Assembly: GCA_902651635.1 (NCBI GenBank)
Contig: CACRSC010000084.1
Location: forward strand, 1,014,267 to 1,078,266
Length of the DNA: 64,000 nt
DNA from: Mastigamoeba balamuthi
Taxonomy: Eukaryota; Evosea; Mastigamoebida; Mastigamoebidae
Direction of reading: 5' to 3'
Shown: one piece after another, positions 19,767 through 33,966 of the stretch
How positions within the stretch are numbered: position 1 is the first letter of the stretch
Layout: every line of letters begins with the position of its first letter
Program-made: the position numbers and the translations under genes
The notes under the pieces: generated by a model
The model's input: the letters and a program-made list of their open reading frames with translations, nothing else
Databases searched by the model: none
What the model was told of the DNA's origin: nothing

Positions 19767-22700
19767 CTAGGGGCGCCAGGTGTGGTGCTCGCCCCTGAAG
19801 AAGTTGTTGTAGAGGCACACAGGGCACGCCAGCGCCACGGAGCGCTGCTTGTACTCGTCCGCGGCCAGCTGCACCGCGATGGGCACGGGCTGCTGCAGGC
19901 CCTCTGCCAGCTGCGCCAGGTGCGGCAGCAGCGACGTCGCCAGCTCCTTGCGCCTGTACTGGTGCCCGCACGTGAACGCCACCGTCTCGGCCCCGCCGTC
20001 TGCGCTGCTCGGCGCTGCCGCCGTCGCGGCCGCGGCCTCCTGGCGACGCTGCCTGGCAGTGGCTTGCACCTCGCTCAAGGGAATGAACAGCACGTCGCGC
20101 TTGCCCGCGTCGCGCGGCAGGTTGCCGAGGATCTCTGCCCACAGCGTCGCCAGCGGCACGTCGCCCGCCCTGTCGCGCTGCTCCGCGAGCTGCGCGAGGC
20201 ACAGCGCGGCGACGGCGAGCCGCTGGCTGCGCGGGAACAGCGACATCCACGCCGGCTCGCTGCCGTCGGGCGCCAGCCGGGCCTCGGCCATCAGCGCCCC
20301 CAGCGGCCCCGCGAGCTCCGCGGCCTGCGACTCGAGGAACGCGACGATGGGCTGCGCGGGCAGCGACCGCGACCACCAGTGCTCCAGGGCGCTCTGCAGC
20401 AGCACGTGGCCGCCCTCGCTGCACATGCGCGGCACAGAGGCGCGCACGAGGCCCAGGACGGCCTCGGCCTCGCTCTCGGGGCTCGCGTGCTTCTCCGAGA
20501 TCAGCCGCAGGCGCGCGGCCAGCGCGTGCTGGTGGTCGCCCGCCAGCTCGTGGACCGCGGCGACCGCCTCCCACATCGACAGCGCCGACGCGCGCTGCAG
20601 AACCGTTGCGGGCCTGTAGCTCCCCCACTGCGCCCGCAGCGCCATCAGCAGTGTCGGCATGCCCATCGCCCCCTCTGGCAGGGAAGGCCGAGTCAGAGGC
20701 ATCAGAGAGGCACGTCGGTGCGCGTACCGTTGGGAGAGCTCGACGAGGGCACCACGAGCTGCATCTCTATCTCCGTGGGGCTCGCGGAGTCCGGGCCACC
20801 GCCATCGCCGAGCTGAGAGGGGGAGCAGGGGCGTCGATGAGTGCGCTGAAGAGTGCGAGCGAGGGTGAAGGGGGCACCTGTCCGTGGGTGTTGGCGCCCC
20901 ACGTGAAGACCTTCCCCGAGGCCGTGGCGGCGCAGTTGAACGACTCGCCACACGAGACAGCGATGACCTGCTCCTGCTTCCCGCTGAGCCCCGGCACCGT
21001 CTTGGGCAGCGGCCCGCACGCGGTGTCCGCTCTGCCCAGGACGCCCTTGTCCCCCGACCCCCACGCGTAGACCTCGCCAGACTCTGCGGGATTCTCTGCC
21101 CATGAGAACGAGCGAGAGCAAAGAGAACTGCGCTGACCGCATGCGCAAATGGTGTGCTTGCGGCCGCAGCCCACCGACACGATGCGCTTGTAGTGCAGTG
21201 TCTGCATCAGGCGCGGCAGCGGAACGTCGACGGGCTCCCCGTGGCCCAGCTGGTGCTGCGTTCCCTGCCCCCAGCTGTACATATTCGAGAGGTCTACAGC
21301 GCATTGCAATTCAGCTGACAGATTCAACTAACACCGTAATTTAAGGAGAAAAAAAACGCGCCTGTGAGGGCCACTGAGTGGAAGGCTCCGCAGTGTACCG
21401 AGACGATGCGCTTGCCGTGCAGAGCGTCTACGAGCGTGGGCACGCTCTGGTCGCACGCGTCGCCGTGGCCGAGTTGGCCGTTGGTGCTGCTGCCCCAGCT
21501 GTACACGTCGCCCGCTTCGGTGCACAGGCACGAGTGCGCGTGGCCGCACGCCACCTGTGCAGCCCTGTACGCGTCCCGCAGCTGTATGGGCGTCGCCGTG
21601 GTCCTGCTCTTAGTGGAGCCGATACCGAGCTGTCCGTGGTCGTTGAGCCCGCAGGCGAGGACCTGACCGCTCTCTGCTCCCCGGGTTGCGCGTGTCAGTT
21701 GCTCGAGTGCGCTCTGGTAACTAATGGCGCACCAGTAAGGAACAGTGTGTGCGCATAACCGCATGCGATCTGCTGCACGGGCTCGCCGTTCGGCATCTCG
21801 GCCCTGCGCGGCAATGTGCTGACATCGCTTCTCTCTGTGTGGCCCAATTGGCCTGCGCACAGAGCAGAGTCAATTGCATTCAAATGGCAGGAGAGGCGCA
21901 CCGGACGTGTTGAGGCCCCATGAGTAGACGCCGCCGCCACGGGTGATAGCGAGGCTGTGGGACCCGCCGGCGGCGACCCTCGTCACCGGGCAACGAGCGA
22001 GCGCGTCGACCCTACGCGGAAGCGCCTCGCTGTTGGTGTGCCCCAGCCCGAGCTCTCCGTTGGCGTTTAATCCCCACGTGAACACCTCGGACGAGTCTAC
22101 GTGCCAGCATGGTGGCGGTCAGGGCAAGAAAGAGGCACGAGGGCAACGTGCCTGTGAGGACCACCGAGTGGTTCGAGCCGCAGCAGAGCTGCACGACACG
22201 CTTGGCGGGCGACTGGCGCGGGGACTGCAGGCTGTCGGACAGCTCTGCGGCGATCAGCGGAGTCCGCGCCACAAAGTCCTCGCACGAGTCGCACGACGAC
22301 GTGAGCACCGCGGGCGAGCGCGGCTGCGGCGACACCACGCTCTCTGCGGGAGGCGGCGCCGACGACGATGTCTTGGGCCTCGCGAGGGCCCCGACTCTCG
22401 GCGACAGCAAGTGGAGCGCTGAGTTCCTGCAGCCCGCGGCCAGCGACGAGGGCGTCGAGGCCGAGGACGCGGCGAGGAGCATGAGGGCGGTGAGGTGCGT
22501 CTCGGTGGCGTCCTCGACCTTGAGGGGTGGCGGGCGCTCCTGGGCTGTCACGCCGGCGATGTAGCTCATGCGGGGGCGCTCGGTGCAGATGACAGAGACG
22601 TTGGGGCCCGAGGGGTCGAAGAAGTTGGACACGTCTCGCAGCGTAGCCCTGTCGAGGCTCGGCAGCAGCTGCATCAGCCACGCAAAGTGCCTCGGGACCG

Positions 22701-25647
22701 TGCTGACGTCGCTCAGGATCAGCTGGGCGACGCAGGGTGTGAGAGTGGCGACAGTGGCACGGGTGGGGCAAAATGGCCAGAGAGGGAGCAACCAGGGAAG
22801 CGAGACAGTGCGAGTGGGGTGAGGGCGCAACGAGGGCCGAGAGGGCTTCTCTTGCATTGACAGAGCGAGGGTAAAAGAACACGAGACAGACGAATGCGAA
22901 GCAGCGAGTACGAGGAGAGAGACTGCGGGTATAGTGGAGAGGTACCTTGGCCTGGATTGTCGGGGGCAGGGACTCGAAGACGGGGCGGCAGCACTTGAGG
23001 TCCTCTGTGTAGCCGTTATCCATGAGAAACTTAATGTCCGACGTCGGCAGGTGCACTAGACCGCGCATGGCCAGCAGGTCCAGCGCCCTGCCCACCCTCC
23101 TGCGCGCGTGCGCCACCAGCAGCAGGTACTTCACCAGAAGGTATCCGTGCGCCAGCAGTATCTGCATCGCCGCGCTCTCGTCAAAGTCAGCGTTGCCCGT
23201 GATGAACTTCTCGAACTCGCAGGCGACGCCCGCACAGTCGCCCGGGCACGGCAGCAGCCGCAGCACGTAGCAGCGGAACAGTATGTTCGACAGCAGCCGG
23301 CGGTCGCTGCCCGGAAGCGCGTCGGGCTGGTGCAGCAGCCCGCTCAGGTGCGTCACCGCGATGTCGAGGCGCCCGATCTCGAGGAACTGCAGCACGAGTT
23401 TGCTCGCGCGCACGTTCGAGAGGCTGTAGAGGCCGAGTGCGCGGCCGTACTCGCGCTGCGCAAAGTACGAATCGGCGGCCTGCTCGTAGAGGCTGAACAG
23501 GTCGAGCCCGAGCGTCTTTCCGAGGTCCTCCGCGTCGGACTTCTCGAGCCCTTGGGCCACGAGCTGGAAGAATATCGTCTCTGGGCGCGTCTGTACCGAG
23601 GCTCGTCAGCGCTGTGGCAGTGGGATGACCGGCGGACGCAGGGGCTGAGGCGATAGATGCAGCTGGTAGTCCACACGAAGCAGCCGCGGACGTAGGGCTC
23701 GCCGAGGGCGTCAGACGAGTCCGAGTACCCGAACGTACCGCAGAAGTGCTCGTCCGCGGGTATCGAAAACCTCTGCATCGCAGCAGACGTGCGCAACTTT
23801 GACGACACTGCCAGTGGAAGCAAACCAAGGTGTCAGTAATGGCGACATCGCCCCTGAACGGCCGCCGACGGGCTCAGAGCTGTTAGTGGCAAGCACAGTT
23901 CTGGTGCACAACAGCTGTGCTACCAGAGCCAGAAAGCACCTTTCTGTGTCGTCGAGGTGCCGGCGATGAGGTTGGAGATAACCACGATGCTGCAGCACGA
24001 CTGCGACTGCGGGTCGCCGGCGCTGGGCCCGGCCTCGACGAGCGCGTAGGTCAGGTTCTTGGTGTAGTGGAACCCCACAGTGCCGGGCGGCATCTGATAC
24101 ACGAACAGCGGGTACTTGCTGATCTGCGTGTCGTACACCTCGAGCTGCAGCGACTGCCTGTTGAACACGCCCACCACGGGCCCGTTGCGCGCCTCCTGCA
24201 CAGAGACCTCTGCAGTCGGAGGGAACTGCCGCAGCGGCTGCAGCGCGAACTCCTCGCCATTGCGCGACGTGAAGATGGTCCTGTAGGTTCCATTGCGCTC
24301 CGCAAACTCGAGGGGCAGCTTGTAGTAGCCCCCGGCCCCGTCCATCTGCACTATCGCGTACTGCAGGGCCCGAGAGCGTTGGGAACCGCCTCGGAGTCGC
24401 CATGAGAGCGGCGAGTCGTGCCTTGAAGGTCCGGCGTGGGTCGCAGACAATGGTGATCTTCTGGACAGCCGTCTTGCCCGCTCTGTAGTTCACCACGTCC
24501 TCGCCTGTCATCAGGTTGATGAACGTGATCTGCCCCGTGGCGCTCCCGATGATCCCTGGCCCCCGCACGCGTGCGCGTCAGCAACGGCGGGAACGCGACG
24601 CGAGCCGCGCACCGAAGTCGCCTGCGGAGCGGTCGAAGGGCTTCCACCAGACGCAGCACGTCGACGGCTGCGGCACATGCTTGGCGTGCGCGACGACGTG
24701 CGGCCTGCTGGGCGAGAGCGCGCTGACGTTGCGGTCGCGCTGCTGGTCGGCGAGGTAGTTCTTCAGCATCGTGGGCCCCGCCTGCTGCGGCGACAGCGAC
24801 GACGCGGGCTCGAGGTCCTCGAGGCCGTGCTTGCAGCAGAGGAAGTACGCGGGCAGCAGCGTCAGCGTCGTGTTGGCCGTGACGACGAGCAGCCACTGCG
24901 CCGTCGGGTCGAACGACATCCCCACGATGTTCTCCCCGGGCTCCTGCGCGGCGCCGTGACGGCGTGCTGGGTGAGCCCACGGGGCGTGTGCGGGGGGAGG
25001 CAGCACGCGAGCGCTGCGCCGACCTCGCTCCAGTGCAGGTGCTTGAGGATCGGCACTCTGCTCTCGCCCACATAGCGCAGAATCAAGTCGTCTGCACAGT
25101 CAATCGCAGCAGCTCAGTGCGGCAACGGCAGCACAGTTCGACACCGCTCCAGCAGTAGAGCAGCGAAAACTGCGGGGGGTTGAAACCGGAAGCAGAACAG
25201 CCAGACAGTCGTCATTTTCCCACCCCTCCCAAGCGCGTCACAGAAAAGAACCGACAGCGCACTCGACGCCAGCGCAGTCGCGATGAACGTGTGCGCGTTG
25301 CCGCGCGCGACGGCAGACTCGATGCCGGCGATCCTGGACGCGCCACGTCCGCCGCCGCCGTGCGCCACGTAACCGCCGGGCGACGACGGCGGCAGCCCGA
25401 CGCCCATCATCGCCGCCTGCCGCGCGGTCGACGCGGGCGACTGCGCGTGCACCGACGCGTAGAGCGACGGCGATGACGTGGCAGGCGGCGGCGGCGTCGG
25501 CGAGGGGGAGAGCGAGAGGGCCGACGAGGAGGAGGACGAGAGGGAGCGCGCCGAGGACGCGAGGGAGACGCGCAGGACACGCGAGAGCGACAGCAGCGGG
25601 TAGTTGTTGGTGTGCGGCGGGGCGGCCACGCTCGAGACCCGCTTCAT
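19767..25647 (-). CDS. Large multidomain protein: propeller-like N-terminus, alpha-solenoid, RCC1 repeats, C-terminal zinc module
   Basis: About 15 exons on the minus strand, roughly 1,500 residues; most exon edges are approximate. Exons 25647 to about 23600 encode a Ser-rich N-terminus and beta-strand segments like a WD/propeller of trafficking proteins (ILRYVGESRVPILKHLHWSEVG, CCVWWKPFD, IIGSATGQITFINLMTGEDV). About 23590-22950 and 22726-22160 encode an alpha-solenoid (LYEQAADSYFAQREYGRALGLY). From 22100 to 20728 come RCC1 repeats (WGLNANGELGLGH, WGSSTNGQLGHGD, WGQGTQHQLGHG, WGANTHGQ joined across an intron to LGDG). The last exon, about 20676-19767, is helical and ends with CGHQY and CPVCLYNNFF, a RING or zinc-ribbon-like pair. 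The RCC1-internal junctions complete repeat motifs exactly, showing one gene. I do not recognise an orthologue; membrane-trafficking adaptor or GEF-like roles are guesses. Confidence 0.72.
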
Positions 25648-26223
25648 CTTCGGCGTAGGCCCGATCGGTGTGGACAGCTGAAAGATACTCTAAATATCTC
25701 GGACAATATCTAGATGTTCCCTCCAGTTCCGCTTAGTGACATATCATCCGGTAACTGCCACGAGAGGCCTATCGCCGTGATTCTCACACCAATTTGTCCT
25801 TGAGAGCATGGGAAGGACAACGCACAACTTGTGGAACAGCAGGACCACCCACTAACACCACCACCTGCTCTCGTTTGCCTCGGGCAAATTGCCCAGCAGT
25901 TTCCCGTGTGTCGCCACTCCCACAGTCTGCTCGGTGCAAACTACACCTGGAATTGTCCATGTTCCACCAATGATGCCAGTACCAGCAGCAGTGGTACAAG
26001 CTCAACAACGACTCTCAAGGTCATTGAACGCAGCTGACAGCCTCGCGAGTTGTTCCTGCGAACAAACAGAGGCGGCAGTAGAGTTGCTGCCACCTGTCCC
26101 CGAGAGCTACCCAACTTCTGTTTCGTGCCACGCCACAGAGCGGGCGCGGAAGTGAAGGTGGACCCACAGTGCGATCGTGTTCCTTTGCGTGGGACGGGGC
26201 GACCACCGGCAGAGGCTCGTATT
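25648..26223. promoter_or_regulatory. Intergenic; promoter of the RCC1 gene with two AATATCT motifs
   Basis: AATATCT at 25693-25699 and 25705-25711 lies 46-64 nt upstream of the minus-strand ATG at 25647. The remainder up to the UPRT stop at 26224 has no supported exon. Confidence 0.4.
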
Positions 26224-27292
<1,069 letters not shown>

Positions 27293-27625
27293 GTCTCTCC
27301 TCCGCGCTGCTGGGTTTGCGGGGTGCTGGTGGTGGTGGTGGGAGGGTTGCCCCGGGTCTCACAACGCTTTGCAGCGAGTTTTTTTCCTATCGCTATCTCT
27401 CCGGTGCCCGAATCTGCTCCCTCGATTTTTCCCCAGCACGTCATCTCGCGCACACTGCCAACGGGGTATGCGCCTCACCTGCGTGCGAATAGCCGTAGGC
27501 CTAGATGGGACGGGGCCGTGCTGGTGCAGGCAGATATCTCCACAAGATTTTCCCGAGATTTTCCGGCCGTATCGGCATCGCGCGCAGGGCAAAAACCACG
27601 CGAGCACCGCACCGCCCCTCCCGCA
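27293..27625. promoter_or_regulatory. Bidirectional promoter, UPRT / Kae1
   Basis: The 333-bp gap between two divergent ATGs holds AGATATCT at 27532-27539, AGATTTTCCCGAGATTTTCC after it, and CTATCGCTATCTCTCC near 27388 on the UPRT side. Confidence 0.45.
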
Positions 27626-29234
<1,609 letters not shown>

Positions 29235-29312
29235 GGCTGTGCCGGTGGCCCTCTTGTGCTTCACTTTGCATTCACTCGGCAGGCAACGCAAGCACAGCAC
29301 AGGGCAGCAAAC

Positions 29313-30029
29313 ATGCGCACCATCATCCTGCTCGCCTCGGCCATGGCGGCCATCGCGTCGGCGCAGGTGCTGCACGAGGGGGACACGTGCAGCGGGATCG
29401 CGGGGCCGATCTACGGGACGTGCGCCCCGGGCCTGGAGTGCGTGAGCCTGGGCGCGGACCACAGCGTGTGCCGGGCCAAGATCCTGGGCGTGGGGGAGAC
29501 GTGCAGCGGGATGGCGGGGCCGATCTACGGGCGGTGCGGGATGGGCCTCGAGTGCGTGAGCCTGGGCCCCGACAACAGCGTGTGCCAGAAGAAGGTGCTG
29601 AGGGAGGGCGAGACGTGCAGCGGGTTCGCGGGGCCGATCTACGGGGAGTGCGGGTTCGGGCTCGAGTGCAAGCACGTGGCGGCGGACCTGGCGACGTGCC
29701 AGAAGAAGACGCTGGGGCTCGGGGAGACGTGCGTCGGGATCGCAGGCCCGATCTACGGGGAGTGCGGGACGGGCCTCGAGTGCGTGATCCTGGGCCCCGA
29801 CAACGGGGTGTGCCAGTGGAGGGCGCTGCGGGTCAACGACGCGTGCGAGGGGCCCAAGGGGGAGAAGCTGGGGGCGTGCAGGATGTTCACCGAGTGCAGG
29901 GGCAAGACGTGCCAGTGGAAGCAGCTGGGCAGGGGCGAGACGTGCGTGGGCATCGCCGGGGTGATGGGGGTGTGCAAGGCCCCGCTCAAGTGCGTCTTCC
30001 TGGGCCCCGACCACTCGGTCTGCAAGTGA
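29313..30029 (+). CDS. Secreted cysteine-rich repeat protein, 6 units
   Basis: A single exon of 238 residues with the same signal peptide (MRTIILLASAMAAIASA) as copy 1. Its second unit is a hybrid: it begins like copy 1 unit 2 (ILGVGETCSG) and ends like unit 3 (LECVSLGPDNSVCQKK). One 38-residue unit was therefore removed by unequal exchange within the gene. The remaining units match almost residue for residue, with small swaps such as GAK to GPK. Likely secreted; function unknown. Confidence 0.85.
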   Translation: MRTIILLASAMAAIASAQVLHEGDTCSGIAGPIYGTCAPGLECVSLGADHSVCRAKILGVGETCSGMAGPIYGRCGMGLECVSLGPDNSVCQKKVLREGETCSGFAGPIYGECGFGLECKHVAADLATCQKKTLGLGETCVGIAGPIYGECGTGLECVILGPDNGVCQWRALRVNDACEGPKGEKLGACRMFTECRGKTCQWKQLGRGETCVGIAGVMGVCKAPLKCVFLGPDHSVCK

Positions 30030-30391
30030 GGTGTTGCACACGAGTCCCTCTCCCCTCACCGCCGAGATTACACAGAAGCCATCAATACTAAGCTCGCTGT
30101 CTGAGGGGGTCGATCTGGAGGCTGTATGTATTCCGTCTTTCCTTCAGTGACTTCAGGCCACTGGTTTGACGCTCCGAGGGCAGGCACTGAGGTCCAACGG
30201 GACCTGCAGAGAGCCCTGCGGTGTGGCTGAGGGATTGCACGGGACCATCGCAGATGACGATTTCCTGCGGCACTGCGGGCTCTGGCACTGCCCTAGGGGC
30301 TGTTCCGATGTATGTGATAGCGTCACGGCCTCTGAATGCAGCATGGCAGCAGGGGACGATGACCTCCGACGGCACATTGGGGATCCTACTC

Positions 30392-30835
30392 CTACGACCT
30401 GCTCCGAAACTGCGCGACCATGCTGCACCGTGTCGCCAGGAGGCTTGATCTGCAGACTGCCGACAGCCATCGCTGCAGAGCGCGCCGCTGGCGCTGTGAT
30501 TCCCGGCTGCTCGGCTCCCCTACTGTTGCCCGCTCCTGCAGCGGACTGCACGCCCCACGCGCACGACAGCTCGGACCTGGGCGACCGTCAGCAACAACAA
30601 TAGGACACTGAGCTAGTGGCGTGTGCGCGACGGGCCTCCTGGGCATCGAAGGAGAGCCCCCGGTCTCGCTGCGAGCACGGGGCCTGCAGCGGTCCAGTTG
30701 GTCGCCAGTGTCGATTCTGAGGAGCCTGATCGCAGAAGAGATGTGCTGAATTGCTGCTTCGAGGGCCTCAGGGGTGTGGTCCTTGGACACGAACTCGTGC
30801 GCCAGCTCCGCAGCGCACGCGCGAAGACGCTCCAT
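30392..30835 (-). CDS. Hypothetical protein or first exon
   Basis: An ATG at 30835 opens a frame whose first 45 residues look genuinely coding (ERLRACAAELAHEFVSKDH, then EALEAAIQHISSAIRLL, helical). After about residue 50 the sequence becomes low-quality and may be intron. No family recognised. The downstream exon, if any, is not clear. Confidence 0.35.
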   Translation of the reverse strand: MERLRACAAELAHEFVSKDHTPEALEAAIQHISSAIRLLRIDTGDQLDRCRPRARSETGGSPSMPRRPVAHTPLAQCPIVVADGRPGPSCRARGACSPLQERATVGEPSSRESQRQRRALQRWLSAVCRSSLLATRCSMVAQFRSRS

Positions 30836-30839
30836 CCCG

Positions 30840-31852
30840 ACTCTCCAATATTAGACTCGGGCGAGTTAAAATTCTGCTTCGGGGAAGGATGATCGCCCGC
30901 CCGCATGAGGGAATCGCTACCCATCCAATCCGCCCGCGAGGATGAACTAGTGTGCATGCATTGTGCTTCAGCGAGCGATGCGCTGTATTGCCGAGGTGGA
31001 GAAACCGCGCATAGTGAAACTCAACCGCGATGACTATGGACTGGTGGCGATTTCAGCGAAAAAACATGGGCCGCAGCCTGAAGGCCAGGAGTATCGACTC
31101 TGCACTCCATGAGGCAATGCGAAGCGCGATATGTGTGCGCGGAGAGAAGAGCAATGATGAATATTGCGGCGGCGGGGGCGTTATGAGGTGTAGAAACCTG
31201 GTTTTCACTGTCATTAGCCCTCTGGAGTCTTGCCTTGCGGGTCTATCACTGACAAACCCTCGGGTCGCGATGATCAGGCAGCTGGCCTTCCTCAGTGCGT
31301 GAGATATGCGCCAATCCCTGCGTATGAGCCTCGTCCACTGTTATTCCCTCGCCCTGTCGCCCGAATTTTCTTTCTTCCGGCTTGTTCGCAGGTGAGGAAA
31401 TGCCCGAGGCCTGGAACACTGCGACGGTCGTTTTTTACCGCCGAGGATATTGTCCTCTCAACTGAACTCTGAGAAGAAAGCCCGGTTCTGCCCCGATTGT
31501 CCATCCAGTTGCCACAAATGGGCGGCCGAAGCGCGCTTCTGCACCCTTTTCCGGCGAGCCACCGAGACCGATGCGAAATCACACACCCCCAAAGCGGCGG
31601 GATCGAGGAACGGAGAACGAACGCGTTCCTTTTCCTCCTTGTCGAAAACGTATTCCATACGTCGGGCTTTGCTATTCCGAGCTATTACGGACAGTACCGT
31701 GTGAAGTACAATGCACTGCTTTTCGCCCATAGCAGCAGCGCCAACGAAGCTTCTGTCCCCGTCTCTCACCCTCTTCTTCCTCTCTCGTGCTCTCACTCCC
31801 GCCCTCGGCCCCAAAATCCCGGCACAGCTCACTCGAGCTCCTCCGGGGGCTG
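30840..31852. other. Region with no recognised gene; one short plus-strand frame
   Basis: An ATG at 30975-30980 opens a short basic frame (RCIAEVEKPRIVKLNRDDYG, then LVAISAKKHG), which could be a small exon. Otherwise I see no supported coding sequence. Confidence 0.3.
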
Positions 31853-32272
31853 TCACAGGGTGGCGAGCCTGCAGTAGCGGCCGCTGCTGTGGCTCTCGCC
31901 GTCGAGCACGAACTCGAACCACCGGAGCCTCGCGGCGAGCTGCTGCTGCCTGAGCCTCGTCCGCGCCGCAGCCGTCGTCGGCGAGTGCGCGTTCCTGCGG
32001 CCCGGCGACAGCGGGGCGGCCGTCTGCGGCGGGATGTGGTACATCGGGTGCGCAGACATCGCGGGCCTGATCGTCGGGGACTCTGCAATAGCGGGGAGGC
32101 CGTTGAGGGGAACGCGGGAGGCAACGGGGGGGCGAAGAACAAACGATACTGGGGGAGCAGCGCTGCCCGTACCGATCGTGCCGTCCTCGACGGTGGTGTC
32201 GTCGATGCTGCCCTCGACGGGCTGGAGGTAGAGGGCCTTCTGGTCCGCGTGCGACGGGGCGTACGACTCCAT
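31853..32272 (-). CDS. Small hypothetical protein, two exons
   Basis: Exons 32272-32173 and 32082-31853, with an intron starting GTACGG, give 109 residues. The protein begins MESYAPSHADQKALYLQPVE, has a Ser/Pro/His-rich middle (SAHPMYHIPPQTAAPLSP), and ends with an Arg/Gln-rich helix and a short strand region (RLRQQQLAARLRWFEFVLDG). No family recognised. The intron is also open in one frame. The splice-corrected frame has better codon quality than the unspliced one. Confidence 0.45.
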   Translation of the reverse strand: MESYAPSHADQKALYLQPVEGSIDDTTVEDGTIGTGSAAPPVSFVLRPPVASRVPLNGLPAIAESPTIRPAMSAHPMYHIPPQTAAPLSPGRRNAHSPTTAAARTRLRQQQLAARLRWFEFVLDGESHSSGRYCRLATL

Positions 32273-33235
32273 TTCGGACGCGTGGGCTCAGCGTGACGCT
32301 CGCGGTGCAATTAAGAACAATGAGCGCGGATTTCATTGGGCCAGAAATAGAATCCGGAAGCCCCTCGTTCCGCGGAGCATTTGTGCTCGTACAGAACCAC
32401 AAATACCTTCCTCCTCCCGATGCAGCAATATCAGTCCAGAACCCGTTCGGCCGTGCGCGAAGAATAACCGTCAGTTTCACCATGCCAGTGTGGCAATTAC
32501 ACCAGCATGCCGGCGCCGGCGACGCCCCACTGGCCGCTCTCTCGTGGAAGCTGAACCATCACCTACCGCCCACGGGGCGGGCTCCAGAGCTCCTCTTTCC
32601 AGCGATGCCCGCCACCAGCCAGCAGTCAGGTTTTCGGGCGCGCTGTATCAGGGGCGCCCTGATGCCCTCGTGCTGCCCCCACCCCCGATGAGCCCGGGCT
32701 CACCCCCGCAGGGCAACTACACACGAGTTCTAAACAGATCACCCTAGACATTCCGCAGAGTTTTCTCAGCCTTTTACAGCAATGCTGGGGAAAGTGCGAA
32801 TCGCTGCCGACGAGTATGGCAGTGTGTTGCCGTAACAGGCAGAATGAGGAATATGTCGAAAGGCTACGATCGGGGCTGCACGTAATTGGACGTATGTGTC
32901 AATATAAAAAATGTAGGCCCCCACGCACAGCATCATAGTACCGCCTCTCGCGGGGCAACACCAGGTTCATTTCCCAAGACCCACCCAGAAGCCCACGAGG
33001 ATAGGGACAGAGCAGCACCATTCAATTTCGATATGTTGGAGGTATCTCTGCTGACCGTAGCACGTGAGTCCAGCCAGGCACCGTAGATTCACCAACTGAG
33101 ACCGCAGAATATCTCATTCGAGGCATTGTTATTGCTATTTTCGGGTCGGGGAATGTCTCTACAAACCACTGAGCGCGTTGCCATCCAGGCGAGAACCCAC
33201 GCCTTGTACAAAACAGGGGCAACCTGACACCCTTC
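32273..33235. other. Intergenic, no gene recognised
   Basis: About 960 nt with short open frames only. GC content falls steadily toward 33 kb. Confidence 0.4.
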
Positions 33236-33966
33236 TTCTTCAGAAGTCGGCGCTTTGTGTTGGGATCGACAAGTTTCACTGCAGTGTCAGCGACGCGTTG
33301 GCAATGAGCCAAAAACTCAAGAGCCTGGGCGACAACACCGACCTTCTCGACCCATCCGAGACTGAACTCGATCTCGGCATCACGCGCTGGGGTGGCAAGC
33401 GGAGCCCAGGCGTGTCAGAGTATTCTTTTTCGCTGGTCACGGGGCCAAGGTTGGCTGCCCGTTCATCCCCCACCTTGTTATCCCACACCCTCAATACACC
33501 ACCACTGATCGGGTCGCTGAACTATCTTCTTGCGCGAGAGAACAACGAGAAGAAGGAAACCGCGCTATACGAGGCTGGACTGCCGATGACCTGGATCACA
33601 GAGGCACTTACAATTCTCGGGAATAATATTGGACACGTTCTACCAGGATCCCGCAATTGATCCAGAGGCATTTGCCCGCGACCACATCGGAATGGAGCCC
33701 CTCGATCTTGTCGTCTGTTTGACTTTCGGGCCACTTAGTCTGACTAGCTAAAACAGATTTCGACCCATCACTTGAACCCGTTTCATCAAATTTACAGTGT
33801 ACACACCAAAATGCCAGACTGAAAACAATTGACACAGACAGGACCCGAGGGGAGGAAAGCACAGTTCATTCACCAAGGCCCTGCTTGCGGCAATTGGCAA
33901 GAAAATTCCTGTTGATAGAAGGTTTACAGAGGTTCGCAAGAGCCTCTATGAGCAGACCAATGGTGC
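33236..33966 (+). pseudogene. Decayed caspase-like (peptidase C14 fold) gene fragments
   Basis: Pieces of one protein can be read in more than one frame. SALCVGIDKF then SVSDALAMSQKLKSLG (33240-33330) matches the first strand and helix of caspase/metacaspase domains. LYEAGLPMTWITEALTIL and then, in another frame, LDTFYQDPAIDPEAFARDHIG lie at 33560-33700. FTKALLAAIGKKIPVDRRFTEV followed by RKSLYEQTNG (33868-33956) looks like the C-terminal p10-like end. The region carrying the catalytic His and Cys is not recognisable, and the frames are not linked by convincing introns. I take this as a degenerate host gene. Confidence 0.5.

Noticed and set aside
19656-20816. 386-codon plus-strand frame
   Set aside because: Antisense to the C-terminal exon of the RCC1 gene, which carries a clear zinc-module end.
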